Source: Faecalicatena_A orotica (GTDB lineage: Bacteria > Bacillota > Clostridia > Lachnospirales > Lachnospiraceae). From it: a DNA stretch of 64,000 bases. The notes under the pieces were generated by a model. That model saw only the letters and a program-made list of their open reading frames with translations. It was not told the DNA's origin and made no database searches. The translations under genes were made by a program, and so were the position numbers. The stretch lies in the NCBI RefSeq assembly GCF_040545875.1, contig NZ_JBEPMR010000001.1; one strand, written 5' to 3'. Positions within the stretch are counted from its first letter, which is position 1; each line of letters starts with the position of its first letter. This document shows positions 6,861-14,669 of this stretch, one piece after another.

Positions 6861-9044
6861 CTATTTTGCTGATGCAGCACTTCTTAAATCCACTTTTAAA
6901 GTCCTGCTCTCTTTATATGGTCTTACTAATAAATAGATGAATCCAATAATCAGAAGGACTGCAACGACCACACCGGCGCCGAATACGCCTGTTGTGATGA
7001 AGGTCCCGATCTGATATACACAAAGTGAAACTACATATGCAAGCAGTGTCTGATAACCAATTGCAAACCAGAACCATTTTACATTGTTCATCTCTCTCTT
7101 GATTGCTCCCATTGCCGCGAAGCAGGGCGCGCACAGGAGATTAAACACGAGGAAGGAATAAGCTGCAACAGCCGTCATACTTCCTGCAAGTGTTCCCCAG
7201 ATTTCGTTTCCTTCTTCTGCAACTTCTGCAAATCCATAGAGGATGCCAAACGTACCAACTACGTTCTCTTTCGCTACAAGGCCTGTAATGGCTGCAACAG
7301 CTGACCGCCAGTCTCCCCATCCGAGCGGAGTGAATATCCATGCGATCCCATTTCCAACTGCTGCCAGAATACTGTGATTCAGTTCCATATCCTCCAGCAT
7401 TCTGAACTTACCGTCAACCCATCCGAAGTATGAAGTAAACCATACGAGGATTGTAGAAAGAAGGATGATCGTCCCTGCCTTTTTAATGAAGGACCAGCCA
7501 CGTTCCCACATGCTGCGCAGTACATTCCCAACAGTAGGAAGATGATATGCCGGAAGCTCCATAACGAACGGGGCAGGATCGCCTGCAAACATTTTTGTTT
7601 TCTTTAAGATAATTCCAGAGCAGATGATTGCTGCGATTCCAACGAAGTAAGCACTCGGTGCAACCCACCATGCCCCGCCGAATAAGGCACCTGCAATCAA
7701 GCCGATAATCGGCAGTTTTGCCCCGCATGGCACGAATGTCGTCGTCATAATGGTCATCTTGCGGTCGCGGTCATTCTCGATCGTACGTGAAGCCATGATT
7801 CCGGGAACACCGCATCCACTTCCGATCAGCATCGGAATGAAGGATTTACCCGAGAGTCCGAATTTGCGGAAGATTCTATCCATGATAAACGCGATTCTGG
7901 CCATGTAACCACATGCTTCCAGAAAAGCGAGGAAAATAAACAGTACAAGCATCTGCGGTACAAATCCAAGAACCGCTCCAACCCCGGCAACGATACCGTC
8001 CAGGATCAGTCCCTGCAGCCATCCTGCACAGCCTATGGCATTCAGTGCGGATTCAAGCAGAACCGGGATACCGGGGATCTGAAGTCCGAACAAGCTCCAC
8101 CCCTCTCCAAATACACCGTCATTTGCCCAGTCAGTCGCCCATGTTCCAACCGTTGTGACGGATACATAGTAAACGATAAACATAACCAATGCAAAGATCG
8201 GCAGGGCGAGGAATCTGTTTGTAACAATCCTGTCAATCTTATCTGACGTGGATAGTTTTCCCTTGCTTACCTTAGTATAGCACTCATTTATGATAGAAGA
8301 AATATAAACATACCGCTCATTTGTAATAATACTTTCGGTATCATCATCCAGCTCTTTTTCAATCGCGTCGATTTCTTCGGCCACATCAGGCACGCGTTTC
8401 ATCTGGGCAGATATCTTATCATCCTTTTCCAGAAGTTTGATTGCAAAAAATCTCTTCTGTTCTTCCGGAATATCGCTGCCTAATTTATTTTCAATGGAAT
8501 CCAGCACACTTTCTACTTCCGGTGCAAATTTATGTACCGGTACTGCCGCATCCTTCCTGTTGGCAATCTTTACAGCCTTCTCTGCCGCTTTTGCAACTCC
8601 GTTTCCTTTTAGGGCAGATATTTCAACAACCTCGCAGCCGAGCTTTTTACTCAGTTTATCAATATGTATCTTATCACCGCTCTTTTCCACAACATCCATC
8701 ATGTTAACAGCCATAATAACCGGAATTCCCAGCTCCATCAGCTGTGTAGAGAGATACAGGTTTCTCTCAATGTTCGTGCCGTCTACAATATTCAGTATTG
8801 CATCCGGTTTGTCATTAATCAGATAGTTTCTTGCAACTACTTCTTCCAGTGTATATGGAGAAAGCGAATAGATTCCCGGAAGGTCCATGATGATGACGTC
8901 TTTATGTCCTTTCAGTTTTCCTTCTTTCTTTTCTACTGTAACTCCCGGCCAGTTGCCAACAAACTGGTTGGAACCGGTCAGAGCATTGAATAATGTTGTT
9001 TTACCGCAGTTTGGATTTCCTGCCAATGCAATTTTTATAGCCAT
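6861..9044 (-). CDS. feoB: Ferrous iron transporter FeoB
   Basis: The 727-residue protein has the N-terminal G domain (G1 GNPNCGKTT at residues 8-16, G3 DLPG near 54, G4 NMMD near 114, G5 SALKG near 143) and a helical spacer. A polytopic membrane region follows with both FeoB gate motifs (GSGCGVPGIMASRT with PCGAKLP, and LLCAPCFAAMGA). It imports Fe2+ across the inner membrane using GTP. The RBS AGGAAAGGG precedes the ATG by 4-5 nt. A 139-nt gap with its own operator and possible promoter separates it from feoA, so feoB may be transcribed from both places. It is followed by its Cys-rich partner and the Fur-like gene. Confidence 0.97.
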   Translation of the reverse strand: MAIKIALAGNPNCGKTTLFNALTGSNQFVGNWPGVTVEKKEGKLKGHKDVIIMDLPGIYSLSPYTLEEVVARNYLINDKPDAILNIVDGTNIERNLYLSTQLMELGIPVIMAVNMMDVVEKSGDKIHIDKLSKKLGCEVVEISALKGNGVAKAAEKAVKIANRKDAAVPVHKFAPEVESVLDSIENKLGSDIPEEQKRFFAIKLLEKDDKISAQMKRVPDVAEEIDAIEKELDDDTESIITNERYVYISSIINECYTKVSKGKLSTSDKIDRIVTNRFLALPIFALVMFIVYYVSVTTVGTWATDWANDGVFGEGWSLFGLQIPGIPVLLESALNAIGCAGWLQGLILDGIVAGVGAVLGFVPQMLVLFIFLAFLEACGYMARIAFIMDRIFRKFGLSGKSFIPMLIGSGCGVPGIMASRTIENDRDRKMTIMTTTFVPCGAKLPIIGLIAGALFGGAWWVAPSAYFVGIAAIICSGIILKKTKMFAGDPAPFVMELPAYHLPTVGNVLRSMWERGWSFIKKAGTIILLSTILVWFTSYFGWVDGKFRMLEDMELNHSILAAVGNGIAWIFTPLGWGDWRSAVAAITGLVAKENVVGTFGILYGFAEVAEEGNEIWGTLAGSMTAVAAYSFLVFNLLCAPCFAAMGAIKREMNNVKWFWFAIGYQTLLAYVVSLCVYQIGTFITTGVFGAGVVVAVLLIIGFIYLLVRPYKESRTLKVDLRSAASAK

Positions 9045-9120
9045 TTTTACCCTTTCCTCCTGACAACAATCGTACGCAGAACAAATGACATTCAGCTTTG
9101 TACACTCTTGTAATTCGTTA

Positions 9121-9165
9121 CCCCTGTCTTATGTTAGTTTTCGCTAACCAATAATCAAAAATTTG
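9121..9165 (-). promoter_or_regulatory. Operator dyad and possible promoter in the feoA-feoB gap
   Basis: GTTAG-TTTTCG-CTAAC (9133-9148) repeats the arm sequence and 6-nt spacing of the dyad at the feoA promoter. On the minus strand TTGATT, a 16-nt spacer and TAACAT bracket it, giving a weak promoter whose core would be covered by the dyad. A DtxR-family operator is the likely reading. Confidence 0.55.
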
Positions 9166-9183
9166 ATGCAGAAATAAATATCC

Positions 9184-9405
9184 TTATTCTACAAGAATCA
9201 TTTCCGCATCCGCTTTTCTTACCGACAATTCATATCCTCTGACCGTGATTTCAACAGGATCTCCGAAGGGCGCTACTTTTCTTACAAATACGTCTACACC
9301 TTTTGTAATTCCCATATCCATAATCCTTCTCTTAACCGGACCCTCACCGGTTAGTTTTGTTACCTTAGCAGTCTCGCCGCACGGGACTTCTTTCAATGTC
9401 TTCAT
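9184..9405 (-). CDS. feoA: FeoA-family protein (second copy)
   Basis: This 73-residue SH3-like FeoA domain begins MKTLKEVPCGETAKVTKLTG. It carries the family signature RRIMDMGITKGVDVFVRKVAPFGDPVEI and ends RKADAEMILVE. FeoA is a small cytosolic protein that modulates FeoB. It lies 15 nt after the first FeoA-like gene and 139 nt before feoB. This copy matches the FeoA consensus (MGI.KG..V.V....PFGDP) better than its neighbour does. Confidence 0.93.
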   Translation of the reverse strand: MKTLKEVPCGETAKVTKLTGEGPVKRRIMDMGITKGVDVFVRKVAPFGDPVEITVRGYELSVRKADAEMILVE

Positions 9406-9420
9406 CTTCTTGCCCTCTCC

Positions 9421-9642
9421 TTAGCCAACCATGATTTTATTTGCCATATCTTTCCCAATGGCAACTCTGGAATCCTTGACATTCACAATCATATTGCCTC
9501 CAATTAAAGAAACTACTGTGACTGTACCTCCAACTACAAAACCAAGATTCTCAAGAAACCTTCTCGTCTCTTCTTTTCCTCCGACTTTGCGGATGATATT
9601 GGGTTTTCCCTCTTTTACCATTGTTAATGGCATCATCTTCAT
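9421..9642 (-). CDS. FeoA-family protein (first copy, divergent)
   Basis: This 73-residue FeoA-like domain (MKMMPLTMVKEGKPNIIRKVGG) keeps the family spacing RRFLENLGFVVGGTVTVVSLIGGNMIV but lacks the PFGDP turn. Tandem FeoA copies are common in Clostridia, and the two may form a heteromeric partner for FeoB. It is the first gene after the strong promoter at 9685-9713. SD spacing is ordinary (GGAAAG). Confidence 0.9.
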   Translation of the reverse strand: MKMMPLTMVKEGKPNIIRKVGGKEETRRFLENLGFVVGGTVTVVSLIGGNMIVNVKDSRVAIGKDMANKIMVG

Positions 9643-9658
9643 CTTCTTTCCATTTTAA

Positions 9659-9677
9659 TGATAATTGTTTTCAATTA
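9659..9677 (-). promoter_or_regulatory. Fur-box-like dyad in the feo leader
   Basis: TGATAATTGTTTTCA (9659-9673) matches the 7-1-7 Fur consensus at 12 of 14 positions. It overlaps a perfect dyad TAATTG-TTTT-CAATTA (9662-9677). It lies at the expected transcription start, between the -10 box and the first feoA RBS. Confidence 0.5.
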
Positions 9678-9681
9678 CAAG

Positions 9682-9713
9682 GTTAGTATATTCTAACTTC
9701 CATTAATTGTCAA
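9682..9713 (-). promoter_or_regulatory. feo operon promoter with DtxR-type operator over the -10
   Basis: On the minus strand TTGACA (9708-9713), a 17-nt spacer and TATACT (9685-9690) form a near-perfect promoter. The dyad GTTAG-TATATT-CTAAC (9682-9697) covers the whole -10 element, the place of a repressor site. The divergent DtxR-family gene at 9921 is the natural candidate to bind it. Confidence 0.75.
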
Positions 9714-9920
9714 GTACTTTGTTGAAAATATTTCTCAATTTTAAGAAGGAAGAGATAGCGGGAGAGGTTAATTCGATCAGTAAGCCCTTTACATATTGAA
9801 TTTATCCATAAAATTTTATGTATTTGCCCTGTTTGATAAAATATGTTACCATACGGTTATTGATATATTTTTTTAAGCAGATACATTAATTTACTACATA
9901 TAAAGAAGGGGTGACATCCT

Positions 9921-10280
9921 ATGAAAACGAATGAATCAGCAGAAAACTATCTGGAAACGATCCTGGTTTTGAGCAAATCGCATCCTGTCGTACGTTCTGT
10001 GGATATTGCGGAGGAACTGAATTTTAAGAAATCCAGTGTCAGTGTTGCTATGAAGAATCTGCGTGAAAAGGAGCAGATCGTTGTGTCTAAAGAAGGGTAT
10101 ATTACCCTTACAGATGCAGGGCGCGAGATTGCCGAGATGATCTATGAGCGGCACGAGCTGCTGACAGACTGGCTGGTACGGCTGGGTGTTGATGAAAGGA
10201 CTGCGGCGGAAGATGCCTGCAGGCTTGAGCATGTAATCAGTAAAGAAAGCTTCGATGCGATTAAAAAGCATATCCGGTAG
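9921..10280 (+). CDS. DtxR/MntR-family metal-dependent transcriptional regulator
   Basis: This 119-residue protein is a short DtxR-type regulator: N-terminal winged helix (ENYLETILVLSK, VRSVDIAEELNFKKSSVSVAMKNLREK, VVSKEGYITLTDAGR), then the dimerisation/metal region. That region shows ERHELLTDWL and AEDACRLEHVIS, which align with the MntR H-x-E and E-x-x-E-H ligands. It lacks the SH3-like C-terminal domain of DtxR/IdeR, as is usual for clostridial members of this length. The RBS GAAGGGG precedes the ATG. It is divergent from the feo operon across a 278-nt gap with operator-like dyads on the feo side; the rest of that gap shows nothing else convincing. Iron or manganese as co-repressor cannot be decided from sequence. 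Confidence 0.9.
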   Translation: MKTNESAENYLETILVLSKSHPVVRSVDIAEELNFKKSSVSVAMKNLREKEQIVVSKEGYITLTDAGREIAEMIYERHELLTDWLVRLGVDERTAAEDACRLEHVISKESFDAIKKHIR

Positions 10281-10319
10281 CATTATTAATGGAATCAATT
10301 TCAGGTGAGGAGGCTTCGT

Positions 10320-10589
10320 ATGAAAATTACCGCATTAGTTGAGAATGAGTCAAAATGCGAATTAAAATCTAAGCATGGCTTATCCCTATATATAGAAACC
10401 CAAAAACATAAAATCTTATTTGATATAGGTCCTGACAGAACACTCTTTGAAAATGCAAAAGAGTTGGAACAGTATTCTCAAACCCAGTTTTATACTTGCC
10501 ACTGCACAGGAACAGAAGCGTTTCACTATCTCTCACAGAAACTATCAAACTTGTTTTATTTGTCTTGTGGGGAAACAGTAAGAATATAA
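10320..10589 (+). pseudogene. Internally deleted metallo-beta-lactamase-fold protein remnant
   Basis: The 89-residue frame starts at the ATG at 10320, 8 nt after GAGGAGG. The first 50 residues (MKITALVENES, then HGLSLYIETQKHKILFDIG) match the beginning of COG1237-type metallo-beta-lactamase-fold hydrolases. The last 35 (FYTCHCTGTEAFHYLSQKL, then YLSCGETVRI) match the end of the same family. The roughly 160 residues between, with the HxHxDH metal site, are missing, so the reading frame joins N- and C-termini in frame. It cannot be catalytic. It follows the DtxR-type gene and may once have been cotranscribed. Confidence 0.7.
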
Positions 10590-10642
10590 CTCCCAGAGAA
10601 AAGATTACATTAACGTTTTCCCAGCTTATATATGAACGCGAA

Positions 10643-10676
10643 TAAGCCGCCAGATATCAAACCATCTGACGGCTTA
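10643..10676 (+). terminator. Bidirectional terminator between MBL remnant and glucan operon
   Basis: TAAGCCGCCAGAT pairs with ATCTGACGGCTTA (one mismatch) around an 8-nt loop, followed on the plus strand by TGTTTTTG. It lies between two convergent units, so it probably also ends the long minus-strand glucan operon, although the minus-side U tract is poor. Confidence 0.65.
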
Positions 10677-10723
10677 TGTTTTTGTACATCATAGAATAAA
10701 GGAGATGAGTTCATCTGACGGCC

Positions 10724-11359
10724 TTACAGTTTCTGGATCTCTTCCCACGCCTCTTCATCAAATTCTCTGTCTTTATAATAATATTTCTTATCTTCCTCTG
10801 TGATCTTTCTTATAACCCTGCATGGATTTCCCGCCGCAAGTGACCAGTCCGGAATATCTTTTGTCACGACGCTGCCCGCACCGATGACCGTGTTGCTTCC
10901 TATGTGTACGCCGGGAAGGATGACTGTATTACCGCCGATCCACACATTGTCGCCGATTGTAACCTCGATCCCGTACTCATACATGGAATTTCTGGAAACG
11001 GGATGTAACGGGTGTCCTGCGGTATAGATCGCAACGTTTGGAGCCAGCTGGCAGTTGTCACCGATTGTCACCGGGGCTACATCTATGATGGAACAATTAT
11101 AGTTTGCAAAGAAGTTCTTCCCGACTTTGATGTGGGAACCGTAATCACAGTAAAACGGCGGGTTGATGAACGCATCCTCGGACTCGCCGAGCAGTTCCTT
11201 GACGATTGCGCTAAGTTTGTCAAAGTCAGAACGGTCTGCAAAATTTAGTTCCTGCAAAATCTTCCTGCATACCTTTTGTTCCTCCATAACTGAATCGTCT
11301 GAAATGTATGCCATTTCTGAATCTCTGCGGCTGATGTTGTCTATCTTTTTATGCTCCAT
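10724..11359 (-). CDS. Sugar O-acetyltransferase (maltose/galactoside acetyltransferase type)
   Basis: The chosen start (ATG at 11359, GGAGG 9 nt upstream) gives 211 residues. The N-terminal helical region is followed by left-handed beta-helix hexapeptide repeats: VAPVTIGDNCQLAPNVAIYT with the catalytic AGHPL histidine, then IGDNVWIGGNTVILPGVHIG and VIGAGSVVTKDIP, and AAGNPCRVIR near the end. Family members transfer acetyl from acetyl-CoA to sugars such as maltose or glucose. The start overlaps the stop of the upstream glycosidase by 11 nt, making this the last gene of the glucan operon. It may acetylate surplus sugars for detoxification. A related enzyme is encoded at 48665. Confidence 0.85.
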   Translation of the reverse strand: MEHKKIDNISRRDSEMAYISDDSVMEEQKVCRKILQELNFADRSDFDKLSAIVKELLGESEDAFINPPFYCDYGSHIKVGKNFFANYNCSIIDVAPVTIGDNCQLAPNVAIYTAGHPLHPVSRNSMYEYGIEVTIGDNVWIGGNTVILPGVHIGSNTVIGAGSVVTKDIPDWSLAAGNPCRVIRKITEEDKKYYYKDREFDEEAWEEIQKL

Positions 11360-13124
11360 TTTCCATATCCTCCGTATTCCATATGCTTGTTTTCTTTCTG
11401 CGGACCAGCGTTCCGTTTCTCTCCAGAACGCCTTCAGAAAAGTTTCTGGCAAACAGGATTTCTCCTCCCTCTTTTACTTTTATCTTTTCTTCAGAACAAT
11501 TCAAAAGTACTTCTATCTCTCTGCCCTGTGAATCTATTTTAATATATTCTACGCATCTGCGCTGCGGATACTCTTCCGGGAAATGGAAATACAGGCTTCT
11601 CAGTGCTTTTTCCTGCTTCCTCAGCCGAATCAGGGTACGCACTGCTTCGATGCGGTTCTGGTTTTCCTCTGTCCCAACTTCTTCCCAGGGCATACATCTG
11701 CGGCAGTCCGGGTCGAAACCTCCCTCCATTGCAATCTCTGTCCCATAGTAAATGCACGGGCTTCCCGGCATGGTAAACAGGACAGCAAGCTGTTGGTAAA
11801 AGATATCCAGATCGTGAAAGCGGTTCATCAGCCGTTCCGTATCATGCGAATCCAGCAGGTTAAACATGACATTATTGTTCTGCTGCATGTACATCGTATA
11901 ACAGCGGTTTATCATATATTCAAACTCTGATTTATCCAGACTTTTATCCAGAAAATATTCATGGATGCCGCTCATCAGCGGGTAATTCATGACAGAATCA
12001 TACTCGTCCCCCTGAAGCCACGGACCGGCATCGTGCCAGATTTCCCCCAGAAGGTAGATGTCCGGTTTTATGCGGTGCAAATGCTCTCTGATCCGTTTTA
12101 AGAATCTGTGGGATACTTCATTTCCCACGTCAAAACGGATCCCGTCAATATCATAGTCACGGATCCAGTCTTCACATATTTTACAGAAATATGTAATCAC
12201 CTCTTCATTGTTCGTATTCAGCTTCGGCATCCAGTCTGCAAATGCAAATGAATAAAACCTGCCGTCCCTTGTATCAGCCTGTTTATCCGGGATGGGCCAT
12301 TTCTGCACCATGAACCAGTCCGCGTATGGGGATGCTTCTCCCTTTTCAAGCACATCCACCCAAGGGGCAAATCTACGTCCGCAGTGGTTGAATACGGCAT
12401 CAGCCATCACTTTGATCCCCTGCTCATGGGCCTCCTGCACTAACCTGCCAAAATCCGGATCTATCTTTGTGTAATCTTTTGTATCATATTTATGATTGGA
12501 TTCAGCTTCCATGATAGGATTCAGATAGATTCCGGTAATTCCAAGCTCCTTCAGATAAGGGAGCTTCTTTCGGATTCCTTCCAGATTCCCGCCATAGCGC
12601 TCTTCATTCCTGACCGGGCCCGACTGCCACGTTCTGATATCCCCCGTATTTAGTTCCGGTGTCCCGTTGCAGAACCGGTCCGGGAAGATCTGATACCATA
12701 TGGTGTCATTGACCCATGCCGGTGTCCTGCAAACATCTGCCGGATTCATCCACGGTACGATAAAGAACTGCAGTATCCTCCCTTTCATGTTCAGCTGCTC
12801 TTTCGTCAGAAATCCATCCTCAAGATAGTACCAGACTTCACCATCTGTATGCAGCTCAAAATAATATTTACACCGTTTATATTCCGGCGTTAGTGTTGTC
12901 GTCCACCAGAGCTGGTGCCGGAGCCGTTTTTTAAAACAGATCTCTTCCCTCTTCCCGTGCCATACCTCATTTCCGCCTAATATTCCTGCATCATAAGGGT
13001 CGCCGTGGTGAATGAAAACCTGTTTTACATCGTATCCTGTCTTCAGGTTTATGACCAGTTCATTTTCATTTTGTGCGTAGCTCATCTGCTCTGATGTTCT
13101 GTGATAAACTCCTGTAAAATCCAT
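11349..13124 (-). CDS. GH13 alpha-glycosidase (neopullulanase/maltodextrin glucosidase type)
   Basis: This 591-residue protein has an N-terminal CBM34-like beta domain (to about residue 120) and a GH13 barrel that starts at WYQIFPDRF. Conserved region I is DAVFNH, region II GIRFDVGNE (nucleophile Asp), region III LLGEIWH (acid/base Glu) and region IV LLDSHDTER. There is no signal peptide, so it acts in the cytoplasm on imported maltodextrins or cyclodextrins, releasing maltose or glucose. It sits 9 nt after malQ in the glucan operon. Confidence 0.9.
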   Translation of the reverse strand: MDFTGVYHRTSEQMSYAQNENELVINLKTGYDVKQVFIHHGDPYDAGILGGNEVWHGKREEICFKKRLRHQLWWTTTLTPEYKRCKYYFELHTDGEVWYYLEDGFLTKEQLNMKGRILQFFIVPWMNPADVCRTPAWVNDTIWYQIFPDRFCNGTPELNTGDIRTWQSGPVRNEERYGGNLEGIRKKLPYLKELGITGIYLNPIMEAESNHKYDTKDYTKIDPDFGRLVQEAHEQGIKVMADAVFNHCGRRFAPWVDVLEKGEASPYADWFMVQKWPIPDKQADTRDGRFYSFAFADWMPKLNTNNEEVITYFCKICEDWIRDYDIDGIRFDVGNEVSHRFLKRIREHLHRIKPDIYLLGEIWHDAGPWLQGDEYDSVMNYPLMSGIHEYFLDKSLDKSEFEYMINRCYTMYMQQNNNVMFNLLDSHDTERLMNRFHDLDIFYQQLAVLFTMPGSPCIYYGTEIAMEGGFDPDCRRCMPWEEVGTEENQNRIEAVRTLIRLRKQEKALRSLYFHFPEEYPQRRCVEYIKIDSQGREIEVLLNCSEEKIKVKEGGEILFARNFSEGVLERNGTLVRRKKTSIWNTEDMENGA

Positions 13125-13133
13125 AGCAGCCCC

Positions 13134-14600
13134 TTATCTGTTTATGATCAGTTTTCTGTAAACCTTAAGTTCCTTTTCCGCTTCTGCGAAGTCAGGCATA
13201 CGCCACTCCCAGTTCGGTGATCCGACCGTCCCCGGAGTATTCATGTGGCCTTCTTTTCCCTGCCCAATAATATCCACCATAGGGATGACCGCATATTCGG
13301 CCTTACATGCCAGTGTGTATGCAAGCAGACGATCTTTCACGGAACCCTGCTTAAATCCTTCGCGTTTCAGGAACCGGCGCACCTTCCTCTTTGCAGCAGT
13401 TGTCAGTCCCTGATACCACTCCATCAGTGTATCGTTGTCGTGGGTGCCTGTATAAATGATCATGTTTTCTACATCATGGAAACTGTCATATGCGAATTTT
13501 CCTTTTGTTTCGATCGAAAATACCTGAACCTTCATTCCTTTTAAGTGGTAGTGGTCTTTGAGTTCCAGTACCTCCGGACGGAGATCTCCCAAATCCTCCG
13601 CCACCAGATTCAGCCCGGGGATTTTTTCGATTAAAGTATCGATCACCTCATAGCCCGGCGCCTCGATCCACTCACCCTCGACCGCTGTCGGACATGTGGC
13701 AGGAATCTTCCAGAACGTGTCAAACGCGCGGAAATGGTCGATGCGGATAATATCAAACAGCCTGCTGCTGTAACCAATCCGGTCCACCCAGAACTGATAG
13801 TTCTGTTCCTTCATATATTCCCAGTCATAGATCGGATTGCCCCATCTCTGGCCGGTAGCGCTGAAATAATCCGGCGGTACTCCTGCAATGAAAACCGGCC
13901 TGCCGTCTGTATCCAGAAGGAAGTTGTCTTTTCCTGCCCAGACGTCCACAGAATCCACGCCTACATAAAACGGTACATCTCCCATGATCTCGATGCCGCT
14001 TTCATTTGCGGCGTCTTTTACCTGCATCCACTGGGTGTAGAACAAATACTGCAGGAACATATGGTACTGTGCCTCCAGTTCGATCTCCTCCGCCAGTTCC
14101 GTCCTCTTCGCCGGCCAGTCCTTATCTTCCTGCCTCCACTCATTCCAGCATATCCCACCGTTTGCCACTTTCAAAGCACGGAACACACCATACTCATAAA
14201 CCCAGTCCTGAGACGCAAATTCCTGATAATCCTCTTCCTGAAGCCATTCCTTCTCACAGAAATTACGAAACGCCTCTCTTAAGTATGTTTCCTTAAACAC
14301 ACGTACCGCATCATAATCCACACTTTTTGCATGTTCATTGAATGAGGGGGGCAGCTCACTCAGCAGCCCATCCTCATACAGCATATCCAGACTAATATAA
14401 AGCTCATCTCCCGCACAGGAGGAATACGGCTGGTACGGAGAATTTCCATATCCCACCGGATTCAGCGGAAGAATCTGCCAAATTTTCACACTATTTTCCT
14501 TCAGAAGCTCAATAAAACGATACGCTTCCTTCCCCAGTTCCCCCACGCCAGTCCTCGACGGAAGAGAAGAAACTGCCATCAAAATCCCTGTTTTCCTCAT
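13134..14600 (-). CDS. malQ: 4-alpha-glucanotransferase (amylomaltase)
   Basis: The 488-residue GH77 protein begins MRKTGILMAVSSLPS, then shows KIWQILPLNPVGYGNSPYQP, MGDVPFYV, IIRIDHFRAFDTFWKIPA (nucleophile Asp), LVAEDLG (acid/base Glu) and IYTGTHDNDTLMEWY. It disproportionates maltodextrins in the cytoplasm, lengthening chains for the phosphorylase and releasing glucose. The RBS GGAG lies 6 nt from the ATG. It is in the glucan operon between phosphorylase and GH13 glycosidase. Confidence 0.96.
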   Translation of the reverse strand: MRKTGILMAVSSLPSRTGVGELGKEAYRFIELLKENSVKIWQILPLNPVGYGNSPYQPYSSCAGDELYISLDMLYEDGLLSELPPSFNEHAKSVDYDAVRVFKETYLREAFRNFCEKEWLQEEDYQEFASQDWVYEYGVFRALKVANGGICWNEWRQEDKDWPAKRTELAEEIELEAQYHMFLQYLFYTQWMQVKDAANESGIEIMGDVPFYVGVDSVDVWAGKDNFLLDTDGRPVFIAGVPPDYFSATGQRWGNPIYDWEYMKEQNYQFWVDRIGYSSRLFDIIRIDHFRAFDTFWKIPATCPTAVEGEWIEAPGYEVIDTLIEKIPGLNLVAEDLGDLRPEVLELKDHYHLKGMKVQVFSIETKGKFAYDSFHDVENMIIYTGTHDNDTLMEWYQGLTTAAKRKVRRFLKREGFKQGSVKDRLLAYTLACKAEYAVIPMVDIIGQGKEGHMNTPGTVGSPNWEWRMPDFAEAEKELKVYRKLIINR

Positions 14601-14669
14601 GATTATCTCCTTTATCCTACCTCATATTTTAAGAATATTCTGAAAATGGAGCGCAAAAGGGTCTGACCC

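Noticed and set aside
14659..14669. Short dyad GGGTC-T-GACCC next to the glgP stop
   Set aside because: A one-base loop cannot form a stable RNA hairpin and there is no clear U tract; it is probably just a short palindrome.
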